The position numbers were made by a program, and so were the translations under genes. The notes beneath the pieces were generated by a model. The model saw only the letters and a list, made by a program, of their open reading frames with translations, had not been told where the DNA came from and did not search any database. This document shows, piece after piece, positions 42,348 to 49,512 of a stretch of 59,042 nt of DNA (position 1 is its first letter; every line of letters starts with the position of its first letter). Source of the DNA: Pseudoflavonifractor sp. MSJ-30 (GTDB taxonomy: Bacteria; Bacillota; Clostridia; Oscillospirales; Oscillospiraceae); assembly GCF_018918045.1 (NCBI RefSeq), contig NZ_JAHLPU010000008.1:1-59042 (forward strand), in the 5' to 3' direction.

Positions 42348-43271
42348 TCAAGACTCCTGCTTTTCCGGCCAGAAGGGGCCGGGGCAGTTTGCCCGCTGGC
42401 GGATCTGCAGCTCCTGGCTCTTGACGCTGACCGTGGTGCAGGGGGAAATGGAATGGGTGATGAACACGTTGGAGCCGATGACGCAGTCCCGGCCGATGAC
42501 CGTCTCGCCGCCCAGGATAGACGCGCCGGCGTAGATGGTCACATTGTCCTCAATGGTGGGATGGCGGCGGACCCCCCGCAGGCTCTGGCCCCCCCGGGTG
42601 GTCAGAGCGCCCAGGGTCACGCCCTGATAGATCTTCACATGGTCGCCGATGACCGTGGTCTCGCCGATGACGATGCCGGTGCCGTGGTCAATGAAGAAAT
42701 ACTTGCCGATGGTGGCCCCGGGGTTGATGTCGATGCCGGTAACGCTGTGGGCGTGCTCCGTCATCATTCTGGGCAGCAAGGGAACGCCCATGGTGTAGAG
42801 CACATGGGCCAGACGGTATACCGTAATGGCGAAAATGCCGGGATAGCAATAGACGATTTCATCGGTGCTGTAGGCCGCGGGGTCGCCATCGTAGAATGCC
42901 TCCACATCGGTCTGGATCACGCCGCGCAGCCCCGGAATGGCCCGGAAGAAATCCAGACTCACCTGCTGTGCCTTTTCCTGAGCCTGACGCTCCTCCATAT
43001 CCGGCTGGTACACCATGGTCAGCTGCTTTACCAGATTGTACATCACATCCTCAATGAGCATGGACAGATTGTGATGGGTATTGTAGATGCGGTAGTTCCT
43101 GTCCCGGCTGAAGCCCGGGTAGACAATGCGCATGAGCTTGCCGATCATATCGATGACCACAACCTTGTCCGGGTGGGCAAAGGGATTCATGCGGTCAATG
43201 CTGCGGCCGTTGCGGTAGTCCTCCAGAATGGTATCCACAATGGTCTCAACCTGCTGTTCCATTGTTGCCAT
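42348..43271 (-). CDS. cysE: Serine O-acetyltransferase, EpsC type (307 aa)
   Basis: The long N-terminal helical region (residues 1-180) is followed by left-handed beta-helix hexapeptides (GIDINPGATIGKYFFIDHGT, IYQGVTLGALT). The active-site His lies in FIDHGTGIVIGE. The enzyme makes O-acetylserine from serine and acetyl-CoA for cysteine synthesis. The EpsC form with the extended N-terminus is common in Clostridia. GGAGGAACACGCC precedes the ATG. No cysK is adjacent. No riboswitch or T-box is seen in front of it. Confidence 0.93.
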   Translation of the reverse strand: MATMEQQVETIVDTILEDYRNGRSIDRMNPFAHPDKVVVIDMIGKLMRIVYPGFSRDRNYRIYNTHHNLSMLIEDVMYNLVKQLTMVYQPDMEERQAQEKAQQVSLDFFRAIPGLRGVIQTDVEAFYDGDPAAYSTDEIVYCYPGIFAITVYRLAHVLYTMGVPLLPRMMTEHAHSVTGIDINPGATIGKYFFIDHGTGIVIGETTVIGDHVKIYQGVTLGALTTRGGQSLRGVRRHPTIEDNVTIYAGASILGGETVIGRDCVIGSNVFITHSISPCTTVSVKSQELQIRQRANCPGPFWPEKQES

Positions 43272-43321
43272 GGCGTGTTCCTCCTTCTATTTTGAAAAAG
43301 GGTTGTTCAAAATTTTATACC

Positions 43322-43424
43322 TGTAGGGGCGGCTACCAGCCGCCCGCTGAATTTCGAGACAGAGCGCCCAAATACCAGGCACTCAATTTCGTTCATTAGC
43401 GGGCGGCAGATTGCCGCCCCTACA
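43322..43424. repeat. GTAGGGGCGG-ended inverted-repeat element
   Basis: The 103-bp element has near-perfect ends (TGTAGGGGCGGC at the left, GCCGCCCCTACA at the right) and inner arms CCGCCCGCTGA and TTAGCGGGCGG. It fills the gap between murA and the acetyltransferase. The first ten bases of another copy may start at 59033. It looks like a MITE-like repeat. Confidence 0.8.
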
Positions 43425-43454
43425 AGGAAAGCTTATTTGATACCCTTGCAATGT

Positions 43455-44720
43455 TCAGTCTTCCACCCGGCGGATCTGGGCGCCCAATGCCGTCAGCTTG
43501 CCGATCAGGTCCTCATAGCCCCGCTCCACATAGTGGATGTCCTCCACCTGGGTGGTTCCCTGGGCGCTGAGGCCCGCAATGACCAGAGCCGCGCCGGCCC
43601 GCAGGTCATGGGCATAGACCGTAGAGCCATAGAGCTGCTCCACGCCCACCACCGTGGCGGTTTTTCCGTTGATGTGAATGTTGGCACCCATGCTCTCCAG
43701 CTCCGCGCAGTAGCCGAAGAAGCGGGTTTCGTAAACGCTCTCGGTCAGGCGGCTGGTTCCCTTTGCCAGAGACATACAGACGCAGACCTGGGCCTGCATA
43801 TCCGTGGGGAAGCCGGGATAAGGGCTGGTCTTCACCGTGGTCTGCCGCAGTGCGCCGGTACGCATGACCCGGATGGCATCGTCAAAGACAATGACCTTGG
43901 CGCCCATCTCCTCCAGCTTGCTGGTAATGCACTCCATGTGCTTGGGGATCACGTTCTGCACAAGAACGTTTCCTCCGGCAGCCGTCACCGCCGCCATGTA
44001 AGTGCCCGCCTCGATCTGGTCCGGGATGATGGCATAGCTGCCGCCCCGGAGGCTGTTGACGCCCCGGATCTTCACGGTATCCGTGCCCGCGCCGGTAATG
44101 CGTGCGCCCATGGTATTCAGAAAGTTGGCCAAATCCACAATATGGGGCTCCTTGGCCGCGTTTTCGATCACCGTCTGGCCGGGCAACAGGGTCGCCGCCA
44201 CCATGATATTCACAGTGGCACCCACGCTGGCCATATCCAGTGTGATTCTGGCCCCATGGAGGCCGCCCTCCGTGGGTTTCAGGGCCACATAGTCCTCCCG
44301 CTCATCCACGTCCGCGCCCAGAGCCAAAAAGCCCTTGATGTGCTGATCGATGGGCCGGGATGCAAAATTGCAGCCGCCGGGCAGGGCCACATGGGCATGG
44401 CCGAAGCGGCCCAGCAGCGCGCCCATGAGATAATAGCTGGCCCGCATCTTTTTGACCAGTTCCGGGTTCGGCTCGGTACACTGCACCTCTGAGCTATCCA
44501 GCTCCACAACGTGAGGCTCGGGATAGGCGAGCTTTACGCCCATACCCTCCAGAATGTCCAAAAGAATGCGGACATCGGAGATATCAGGTACGTTTTCAAC
44601 GCGGCACTTCCCGCTGACCAGCAGCGCCGCGGGCAATATGGCTACCGCCGCGTTTTTCGCGCCGCTGATGGTGACGGTCCCTTCCAGGGGTCTGCCGCCG
44701 TTAATTTCATATCTGGCCAA
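43455..44720 (-). CDS. murA: UDP-N-acetylglucosamine 1-carboxyvinyltransferase MurA (421 aa)
   Basis: This enzyme transfers enolpyruvate to UDP-GlcNAc at the start of peptidoglycan synthesis. K22/N23 (SGAKNAA) and catalytic C117 in LPGGCNFASRP are present; this Cys form is the fosfomycin-sensitive type. The length and the repeated inverse alpha-beta folds are standard. A TTG start at 44720 follows AGGAGAGG. A sigma-A promoter lies at 44776-44804. Confidence 0.95.
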   Translation of the reverse strand: MARYEINGGRPLEGTVTISGAKNAAVAILPAALLVSGKCRVENVPDISDVRILLDILEGMGVKLAYPEPHVVELDSSEVQCTEPNPELVKKMRASYYLMGALLGRFGHAHVALPGGCNFASRPIDQHIKGFLALGADVDEREDYVALKPTEGGLHGARITLDMASVGATVNIMVAATLLPGQTVIENAAKEPHIVDLANFLNTMGARITGAGTDTVKIRGVNSLRGGSYAIIPDQIEAGTYMAAVTAAGGNVLVQNVIPKHMECITSKLEEMGAKVIVFDDAIRVMRTGALRQTTVKTSPYPGFPTDMQAQVCVCMSLAKGTSRLTESVYETRFFGYCAELESMGANIHINGKTATVVGVEQLYGSTVYAHDLRAGAALVIAGLSAQGTTQVEDIHYVERGYEDLIGKLTALGAQIRRVED

Positions 44721-44775
44721 GGAACGATCCTCTCCTTGTGATAAATTCGGGGTTGAAACATTAGAATTCCAAGGT

Positions 44776-44804
44776 ATTCTATCATGGAATGAACAGTTTG
44801 TAAA
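44776..44804 (-). promoter_or_regulatory. Promoter of murA
   Basis: On the minus strand: TTTACA, 17 bases, TAGAAT. Confidence 0.65.
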
Positions 44805-44816
44805 GAAAAACCTTTT

Positions 44817-46106
44817 TCACCGCCGCAGGCCCTTCGGATAATGGTTCTTCAGCTGATTTCCGTCACTTTTCCCCCAGCCGATACTGTAGCCGCCTACGCT
44901 TACTAGACACCAGCCCTTTTCCCGGCAAGGCAGTACATCACCGTGCATATATTTTCCGATTTCCTCCCCTTGGGGATCCAGATCCAGCACTCTGGCGAAA
45001 TGCTTTCCCCACAAGGCAAGGGCATGGGCAGGCTCCAGGCGGTCCTTCTTCCGTTCCCCCAGTTCCAGACCCGGCCGCAGCACCCGCAGGCCCTTCAATT
45101 CCGGACAGCCCCAGGGGGCCAGATACAGCCGATCGCCGAAGCTGAGGTTTATACCCTCCGGAAGCTCAATGCCGCATTCTTTGGCGAAGGCCAGCCAGGG
45201 CTTCGGGAACGCGGTTCCCCGCTCTTCGGAAATATCCGTTTCTTCCCCTTCCAGCTTACGCAGCACGGCCCCAAAGTGTCCCTCTCCCAGGAGCTTGTGG
45301 GGCCACATCCGGTAGGTGCCGTTCTCCCCCGCCGCAAACCAGGGCGCGTCCACGCTTTCCGGAACGAATTCCGGATGCCGGGCCAGAAACGCCTCCACCG
45401 TCTGTTCGTTTTCCTCCGGGGCAAAGGTGCAGGTAGAGTATACCAGCCGTCCGCCGGGCTTCAGGAGCTTTGCCGCGTTGTCCAGGATCTCCGCCTGCCG
45501 GGCGGCGCACATCTCCACAGTCTGCTGGCTCCAGTCCGTCACCGCCGCCTCTTCCTTGCGGAACATCCCCTCGCCGGAGCAGGGGGCATCCACCAGCACC
45601 CGGTCAAAGAATCCCGGCAGCCGGGCGGCCAGATTTTCCGTTTTTTCGTTGGTCACAATGGCATTGGCAACGCCCATGCGCTCAATGTTCCGGGAGAGGA
45701 TCTTTGCCCGGGCCGGACTGTATTCATTGCACAGGAGAAGCCCCTGCCCCAGCATTCTCCCCGCGATCTGGGTGGATTTTCCGCCGGGGGCCGCACAGAG
45801 GTCGCAGATCTTTTCTCCGGGCCGGGGGTCCAGCAGTGCCACGGCGGACATGGCGCTGGCCTCCTGCAGATAGTATACCCCGGCCTCGTGATAAGGGTGC
45901 AGCCCGGGCCGCTCTGTTGGGTCATAATAGTACCCCATAGGCTCCCAGGGCACGTTCTCCCCCACAAAGGGCAAATGCGGAGCAGGCCCTTTCAGCGGAT
46001 TGAACCGCAGCGCCACCGCCCGGGGCCGCTCCAGACTCTCCAGAAACGCCGGATACTCCTCCCCCAATTGGCCCTGCATTCGTATTAAAAAAGCTTCCGG
46101 AAGCAT
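44817..46106 (-). CDS. rsmF: RsmF/RsmB-type rRNA cytosine-C5 methyltransferase (429 aa)
   Basis: This is a NOL1/NOP2/Sun-family methyltransferase. SAM motif CDLCAAPGGKSTQIA, motif IV DAPCSGEGMFRK and motif VI with the catalytic Cys (VYSTCTFAPEENE) are visible. The C-terminal ~120 residues are the RsmF-type RNA-binding region. It modifies rRNA at a cytosine; the exact site cannot be told. Start ATG at 46106 has GGAGACC upstream. Confidence 0.9.
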   Translation of the reverse strand: MLPEAFLIRMQGQLGEEYPAFLESLERPRAVALRFNPLKGPAPHLPFVGENVPWEPMGYYYDPTERPGLHPYHEAGVYYLQEASAMSAVALLDPRPGEKICDLCAAPGGKSTQIAGRMLGQGLLLCNEYSPARAKILSRNIERMGVANAIVTNEKTENLAARLPGFFDRVLVDAPCSGEGMFRKEEAAVTDWSQQTVEMCAARQAEILDNAAKLLKPGGRLVYSTCTFAPEENEQTVEAFLARHPEFVPESVDAPWFAAGENGTYRMWPHKLLGEGHFGAVLRKLEGEETDISEERGTAFPKPWLAFAKECGIELPEGINLSFGDRLYLAPWGCPELKGLRVLRPGLELGERKKDRLEPAHALALWGKHFARVLDLDPQGEEIGKYMHGDVLPCREKGWCLVSVGGYSIGWGKSDGNQLKNHYPKGLRR

Positions 46107-46183
46107 AGTCGGTCTCCTTTGATCGGTTGGTTGTACAGGATGGAAGTTTGGGACATTGGGAGTTGCCGTACCAGCGCAGAACG

Positions 46184-46330
46184 CCCTTGGCTCTCCCTAT
46201 GGGAGAGCTGGCACGGCGGAAACGCCGTGACCGAGAGGGCTGCAATGCCGAAGCATTCATGCGAATCCCGCCACTGGTACCCTCTCAGTCGTGCTGCGCA
46301 CGCCAGCTCCCCCAGAGGGGGAGCCAAGGG
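46184..46330. repeat. CTCTCCC-type inverted-repeat element A
   Basis: The ends are perfect 10-bp inverted repeats (CCCTTGGCTC and GAGCCAAGGG). Inside each end is a small palindrome (CTCTCCCTATGGGAGAG, and CTCCCCCAGAGGGGGAG). It fills most of the gap between rsmF and the tRNA gene. A related element lies at 46638-46793. MITE-like. Confidence 0.8.
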
Positions 46331-46437
46331 GGAACCCCCAATTTACCTTCATTCTCGTAAATCTGCGGGTATTATAGCACACTTTCCCCTCTTTTTCTAC
46401 CGCCAAAAGAAGATAACCTCTGCCGACAAATTAGGCA

Positions 46438-46466
46438 TTGATTTTTTCTCTCCCGTCTGTTATAAT
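46438..46466 (+). promoter_or_regulatory. Promoter of tRNA-Gly
   Basis: TTGATT, 17 bases, TATAAT, ending 9 bases before the tRNA. Confidence 0.8.
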
Positions 46467-46475
46467 AGCCCCAAT

Positions 46476-46549
46476 GCAGGGTTAGTTCATCGGTAGAATG
46501 GTCGCTTCCCAAGCCACAGAGGCGGGTTCGATTCCCGTACCCTGCTCCA
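46476..46549 (+). tRNA. tRNA-Gly(CCC)
   Basis: A 74-nt cloverleaf with encoded CCA. The acceptor arms are GCAGGGT and ACCCTGC, the D arm GTTC...GAAT, and the T arm GCGGG-TTCGATT-CCCGT. The anticodon loop TTCCCAA has anticodon CCC (reads GGG). The anticodon stem GTCGC/GCCAC has a C-C mismatch at its third pair. A promoter and a terminator flank it as a single-gene unit. Confidence 0.92.
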
Positions 46550-46558
46550 AAAGAAAAG

Positions 46559-46585
46559 GCACCCCGTGGGGGTGCTTTTTCTTTT
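46559..46585 (+). terminator. Terminator of tRNA-Gly
   Basis: GCACCCC pairs with GGGGTGC around GTG, followed by TTTTTCTTTTT. Confidence 0.9.
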
Positions 46586-46587
46586 TG

Positions 46588-46620
46588 AATAATTGGAAGG
46601 GAATCGAACCCACTCAAATG
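46588..46620 (-). pseudogene. tRNA 3'-end fragment
   Basis: On the minus strand the stretch reads GTGGGTTCGATTCCCTTCCA, the T arm and 3' end of a tRNA, but no matching acceptor, D or anticodon arms are present. It is a remnant or part of the adjacent repeat, not a functional tRNA. Confidence 0.5.
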
Positions 46621-46641
46621 CAAGTGTCCTGCGGACACTTG
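46621..46641. repeat. Short perfect palindrome
   Basis: CAAGTGTCC-TGC-GGACACTTG, a 9-bp perfect stem, directly abuts the following repeat element. Confidence 0.6.
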
Positions 46642-46793
46642 CCTCTCCCTCTGGGAGAGGTGGCCGAGCGCAGCGAGGACGGAGAGGGTCAACGTTGAGG
46701 ATTTTAATGGACGTGATCATTCAAAACAAACGCCCCAAGGCCCTCTCAGTCTCGGCTGCGCCGAGCCAGCTCTCCCAGAGGGAGAGCCAAGGT
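46638..46793. repeat. CTCTCCC-type inverted-repeat element B
   Basis: The ends pair (ACTTGCCTCTCCCTCTGGG at the left with the complement of CCCAGAGGGAGAGCCAAGGT at the right), followed inward by GGCCGAGCGCAGC and GGCTGCGCCGAGCC. It is related to the element at 46184-46330 and lies between tRNA-Gly and the P-II-like genes. Confidence 0.75.
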
Positions 46794-46832
46794 TGCCTTA
46801 GCCACGTCCCCCCATTATGTCATTCTGGCCGC

Positions 46833-46862
46833 ACAAAAAGCACCCTTTCGGGTGCTTTTTGT
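46833..46862. terminator. Bidirectional terminator
   Basis: A perfect 13-bp stem (46833-46845 with 46850-46862, loop TTTC) with T-runs on both strands. On the minus strand it ends the DUF1538/P-II operon. Confidence 0.9.
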
Positions 46863-46867
46863 AGAAA

Positions 46868-47203
46868 TCATTCCTCTTTTTCCGGTTCCGGTACGGCCAG
46901 GCCGGCAACATCGGAGACGGGAAGAGAAAAGGCGATGCCTTTGGCTTTTTTGGCCATGCCCATTTCTTTGTAGATGGCGTTCAGCACCCGGTCCCGGATG
47001 GTTTTTTCCACCACCATCATCAGAATCTCCTTGTCCGCATGGACGGTGATGCCGAAAAAGCGGGCGGCGTCCTCTTTGACCACCCCTCGGGCATTTAGTA
47101 TGGTGCCGCCCCGGACGCCGTTTTCCCGGGCAACATCCATCACGTCCTCGGCAAAACCTGCGTTGACGATTGCAAAAATGACCTCGTGGTTTTCCGTTTT
47201 CAT
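46868..47203 (-). CDS. P-II-like regulatory protein (111 aa)
   Basis: The fold and length fit the P-II/GlnB superfamily: a first strand (EVIFAIVNAGFAEDVMDVAR), a GVRGGTILNARG segment typical of P-II-like proteins and a C-terminal strand. The usual T-loop Tyr motif is not seen, so it is probably a P-II-like protein rather than classical GlnB. ATG at 47203 follows GGGAGGGAT. It is last in an operon with another P-II-like gene and a DUF1538 membrane protein, which it may gate. Confidence 0.85.
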   Translation of the reverse strand: MKTENHEVIFAIVNAGFAEDVMDVARENGVRGGTILNARGVVKEDAARFFGITVHADKEILMMVVEKTIRDRVLNAIYKEMGMAKKAKGIAFSLPVSDVAGLAVPEPEKEE

Positions 47204-47204
47204 C

Positions 47205-47573
47205 TTATCCCTCCCTGCCCATGCGGTTGTCACTTAAAAACTGATACAGATTGACCCCGATCACACTGGATAGGGGTACGGCAAAGCAAATGCCCTTGCC
47301 TCCCCGGACCGAGTGAAATTTGTCTTCCAGGCAATTCATGATCTCCTCCACCAGGTCCTCCCGGACCACGCTGAGGATCACCGCCTTGTGGGGTTCCAGA
47401 CCCAGCAGCTCCAGCAGCTGGGAGTTGGCCGTCCCCTGACCGTTGGTCACCATCTGAAAATTTACATTGTACTGCCCCAGTACATCCAGGTAAAACTCGC
47501 CCTTGGGCCGGTCCACCACGGTGATCAGGAGCTTTAATTTTTTGATTGCGGAATCCTTTACCGTATTGTTCAT
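47205..47573 (-). CDS. P-II-like regulatory protein (122 aa)
   Basis: A second, diverged P-II-like protein: KLKLLITVVDRPKGEFYLDV at the N-terminus and FHSVRGGKGICFAVPLSSVIG at the C-terminus. One base separates it from the shorter P-II-like gene, so both are translated together and might form mixed or separate trimers. GAGCCGCC precedes the ATG. Its likely partner is the DUF1538 protein encoded upstream. Confidence 0.83.
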   Translation of the reverse strand: MNNTVKDSAIKKLKLLITVVDRPKGEFYLDVLGQYNVNFQMVTNGQGTANSQLLELLGLEPHKAVILSVVREDLVEEIMNCLEDKFHSVRGGKGICFAVPLSSVIGVNLYQFLSDNRMGREG

Positions 47574-47584
47574 AGGCGGCTCCT

Positions 47585-49108
47585 TTACATGAAGTTGATG
47601 ATCTGCTGATCGTCCGCGTCCAATATCCGCTTCATGGCCCGCCGCTCGTTGACCCGCTCGGCAACGATGCCCCGGAAACCAAGAAGCTGAATGGCGATCA
47701 GGGGGGTCATGGCCACCATGGCCACCACGCCAAAGCCGTCCCGCAGCACCGCTTCGCTCCCCTGGAGACTGACACAGGCCCCCACCGCCAGGGGCAGGAT
47801 GAAGCCGGAGGTCATGGGTCCGCTGGCCACACCGCCGGAGTCAAAGGCAATGGCCGTATACACCGGCGGCACAAAGAGGGACAGTGACAGGGACAGAAAA
47901 TATCCGGGAATCAGATAATACACCAGGGAAAAATCATAGACGATGCGCACCATGCTCAGGGCAATGGAAGCTCCCACCCCCAGGCACAGGGCCACCATCA
48001 TGGATTTTCTGCCCACCAGTCCCCCGGTCACTTCTTCTACCTGAGTATTGAGGACATGAACCGCCGGTTCTGCCAGCACTGTCAAAACCCCTGCCCCAAA
48101 ACCGAAGCAGACCAGTACGGCCGGATGGGCCTGGGCAAGGCTGCTGCCCATTTTGTAGCCCAGGGGCATAAAGCCCACGTTGACCCCGGTGAGAAACAGC
48201 ACCAGGCCGAGATATGTAAACACCACGCCTACGGCAATGCGGTTCAGCTGCTTCCGGGAAAGCTTCAAAAACAGCACCTGACACACGCCGAAAAACACCA
48301 CGATCATCCCCAGGGCCAGCCCCACCTCCCGGCAGGTATGGAGCAGGGTGTGGCCAAAGGCTCCCAGAATATCCTGGCTCATGGCAAAATCCGGCACGTC
48401 ATACATAAGCTCCTTCCGGGACAGGATGCCTAAAATCAGCACCGCCAGCACCGGGCCGATGGAGCAAAGGGCCACCAGGCCGAAGCTGTTTTCCTTGCTC
48501 CGCCGGTCACCCAGAACGTGGGAAACACCCACGCCCAGAGCCATGAGGAAGGGCACCGTAATCGGCCCCGTGGTCACGCCGCCGGAATCAAAGGCCACCG
48601 GCAGCATAGAGAGCTTCCCGCCCACGGCCAGAAGCAACGACAGGGCAAACAGCAGCATATAAAACAGCATTAAAATCTGGGACAGGGACTTCTGGAACAC
48701 GATTTTGAGAATCGCCACCAGCAAAAACACACCCACGCCCACACCCACGGTGTAGGTCAGCACCATGCCGTTGATCACGGACTGCACCTGGCCCGCCAGA
48801 ACCTGCAAGTCCGGCTCGGCAATGGTAATCAGCACCCCCAGCACAAAGCAGACCCCCAGCAGCAGCCCCAGCTTCTTCTGCTTGGAAAGGCCGGAGCCTA
48901 CATGGGAACCCATGGGAGTCATGGCCAGGTCCGCGCCCATGCTGAACAGGCCAATGCCCAAAATCAGCATGACCGCCCCAATGGTAAAGGTGATTAATTC
49001 TATTCGTGTCAGGTTCAGCAGCGGCGTGGCCGCCAGCAGATAGACCATGGCCGTAACGGGCAGCACGGACATGAGGGCCTCTTTGATTTTCGCTTGCAGT
49101 TCTTTCAA
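47585..49108 (-). CDS. DUF1538 membrane protein with two repeats (507 aa)
   Basis: An integral membrane protein with about twelve helices in two homologous halves. Each half carries FDSGGVTTGPIT- or FDSGGVASGPMT-type motifs and a GS.L...K segment with AEP (TIAEPDLQVL, VLAEPAVHVL). DUF1538 proteins are putative transporters often encoded with P-II proteins. The TTG start at 49108 follows AAGGAGGAACG. The promoter lies at 49169-49197. The transported solute is unknown. Confidence 0.92.
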   Translation of the reverse strand: MKELQAKIKEALMSVLPVTAMVYLLAATPLLNLTRIELITFTIGAVMLILGIGLFSMGADLAMTPMGSHVGSGLSKQKKLGLLLGVCFVLGVLITIAEPDLQVLAGQVQSVINGMVLTYTVGVGVGVFLLVAILKIVFQKSLSQILMLFYMLLFALSLLLAVGGKLSMLPVAFDSGGVTTGPITVPFLMALGVGVSHVLGDRRSKENSFGLVALCSIGPVLAVLILGILSRKELMYDVPDFAMSQDILGAFGHTLLHTCREVGLALGMIVVFFGVCQVLFLKLSRKQLNRIAVGVVFTYLGLVLFLTGVNVGFMPLGYKMGSSLAQAHPAVLVCFGFGAGVLTVLAEPAVHVLNTQVEEVTGGLVGRKSMMVALCLGVGASIALSMVRIVYDFSLVYYLIPGYFLSLSLSLFVPPVYTAIAFDSGGVASGPMTSGFILPLAVGACVSLQGSEAVLRDGFGVVAMVAMTPLIAIQLLGFRGIVAERVNERRAMKRILDADDQQIINFM

Positions 49109-49168
49109 GGGGGCGTTCCTCCTTTTGGGTTTCGATGTTCAAAACCGTTGAATGATTGTTACCTACAA

Positions 49169-49197
49169 ATTATACCAAAAAAGTAAGTCCTTGCCAA
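49169..49197 (-). promoter_or_regulatory. Promoter of the DUF1538/P-II operon
   Basis: On the minus strand: TTGGCA, 17 bases, TATAAT. Confidence 0.75.
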
Positions 49198-49292
49198 CCC
49201 GCTAAAACGCAACTTTTTGTAAACAAATCTCCGACAAATTCCAGATTTTGACTGAATTTCCCTAGAAGGAAGTGAGATTCACCCGTACACGC

Positions 49293-49327
49293 AAAGAATC
49301 ACCCATCACAAGGACGGGTGATTCTTT
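49293..49327 (-). terminator. Hairpin after the glycosyltransferase pair
   Basis: A perfect 12-bp stem (AAAGAATCACCC with GGGTGATTCTTT, 11-base loop). It starts two bases after the 56-residue gene on the minus strand, with part of the T-run inside the stem. Confidence 0.75.
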
Positions 49328-49328
49328 C

Positions 49329-49499
49329 CTATATGCCCAAATAGCGGTAAAATCTGATCAAATCGGTCCACAAACCCTGAATGGGGTGTATTTTTACCGC
49401 CAAATTCACCGCCAGCAGCAGACCCACCACGGCGCAGAAAAAGCACAGTCGCAGTATAAAGCCGTAGGCCTTACAGATTTCTTGAGAGATTTTTTCCAT
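49329..49499 (-). CDS. Small membrane protein, 56 aa
   Basis: This short gene has ATG, one hydrophobic helix (LRLCFFCAVVGLLLAVNLAV, residues 16-35) and a charged, Tyr/Arg-rich C-terminus ending LGI. It starts 14 bp after the stop of the membrane glycosyltransferase, with GGGTAGGT upstream, and ends directly before a terminator. Position and codon use support a real gene. It may be a subunit or regulator of the glycosyltransferase; I do not recognise a family. Confidence 0.7.
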   Translation of the reverse strand: MEKISQEICKAYGFILRLCFFCAVVGLLLAVNLAVKIHPIQGLWTDLIRFYRYLGI

Positions 49500-49512
49500 G
49501 ACCTACCCGCCT

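Noticed and set aside
46372..46692. 106-codon frame containing GYGNRTR
   Set aside because: This peptide is the classic artefact of translating a tRNA gene on the opposite strand.
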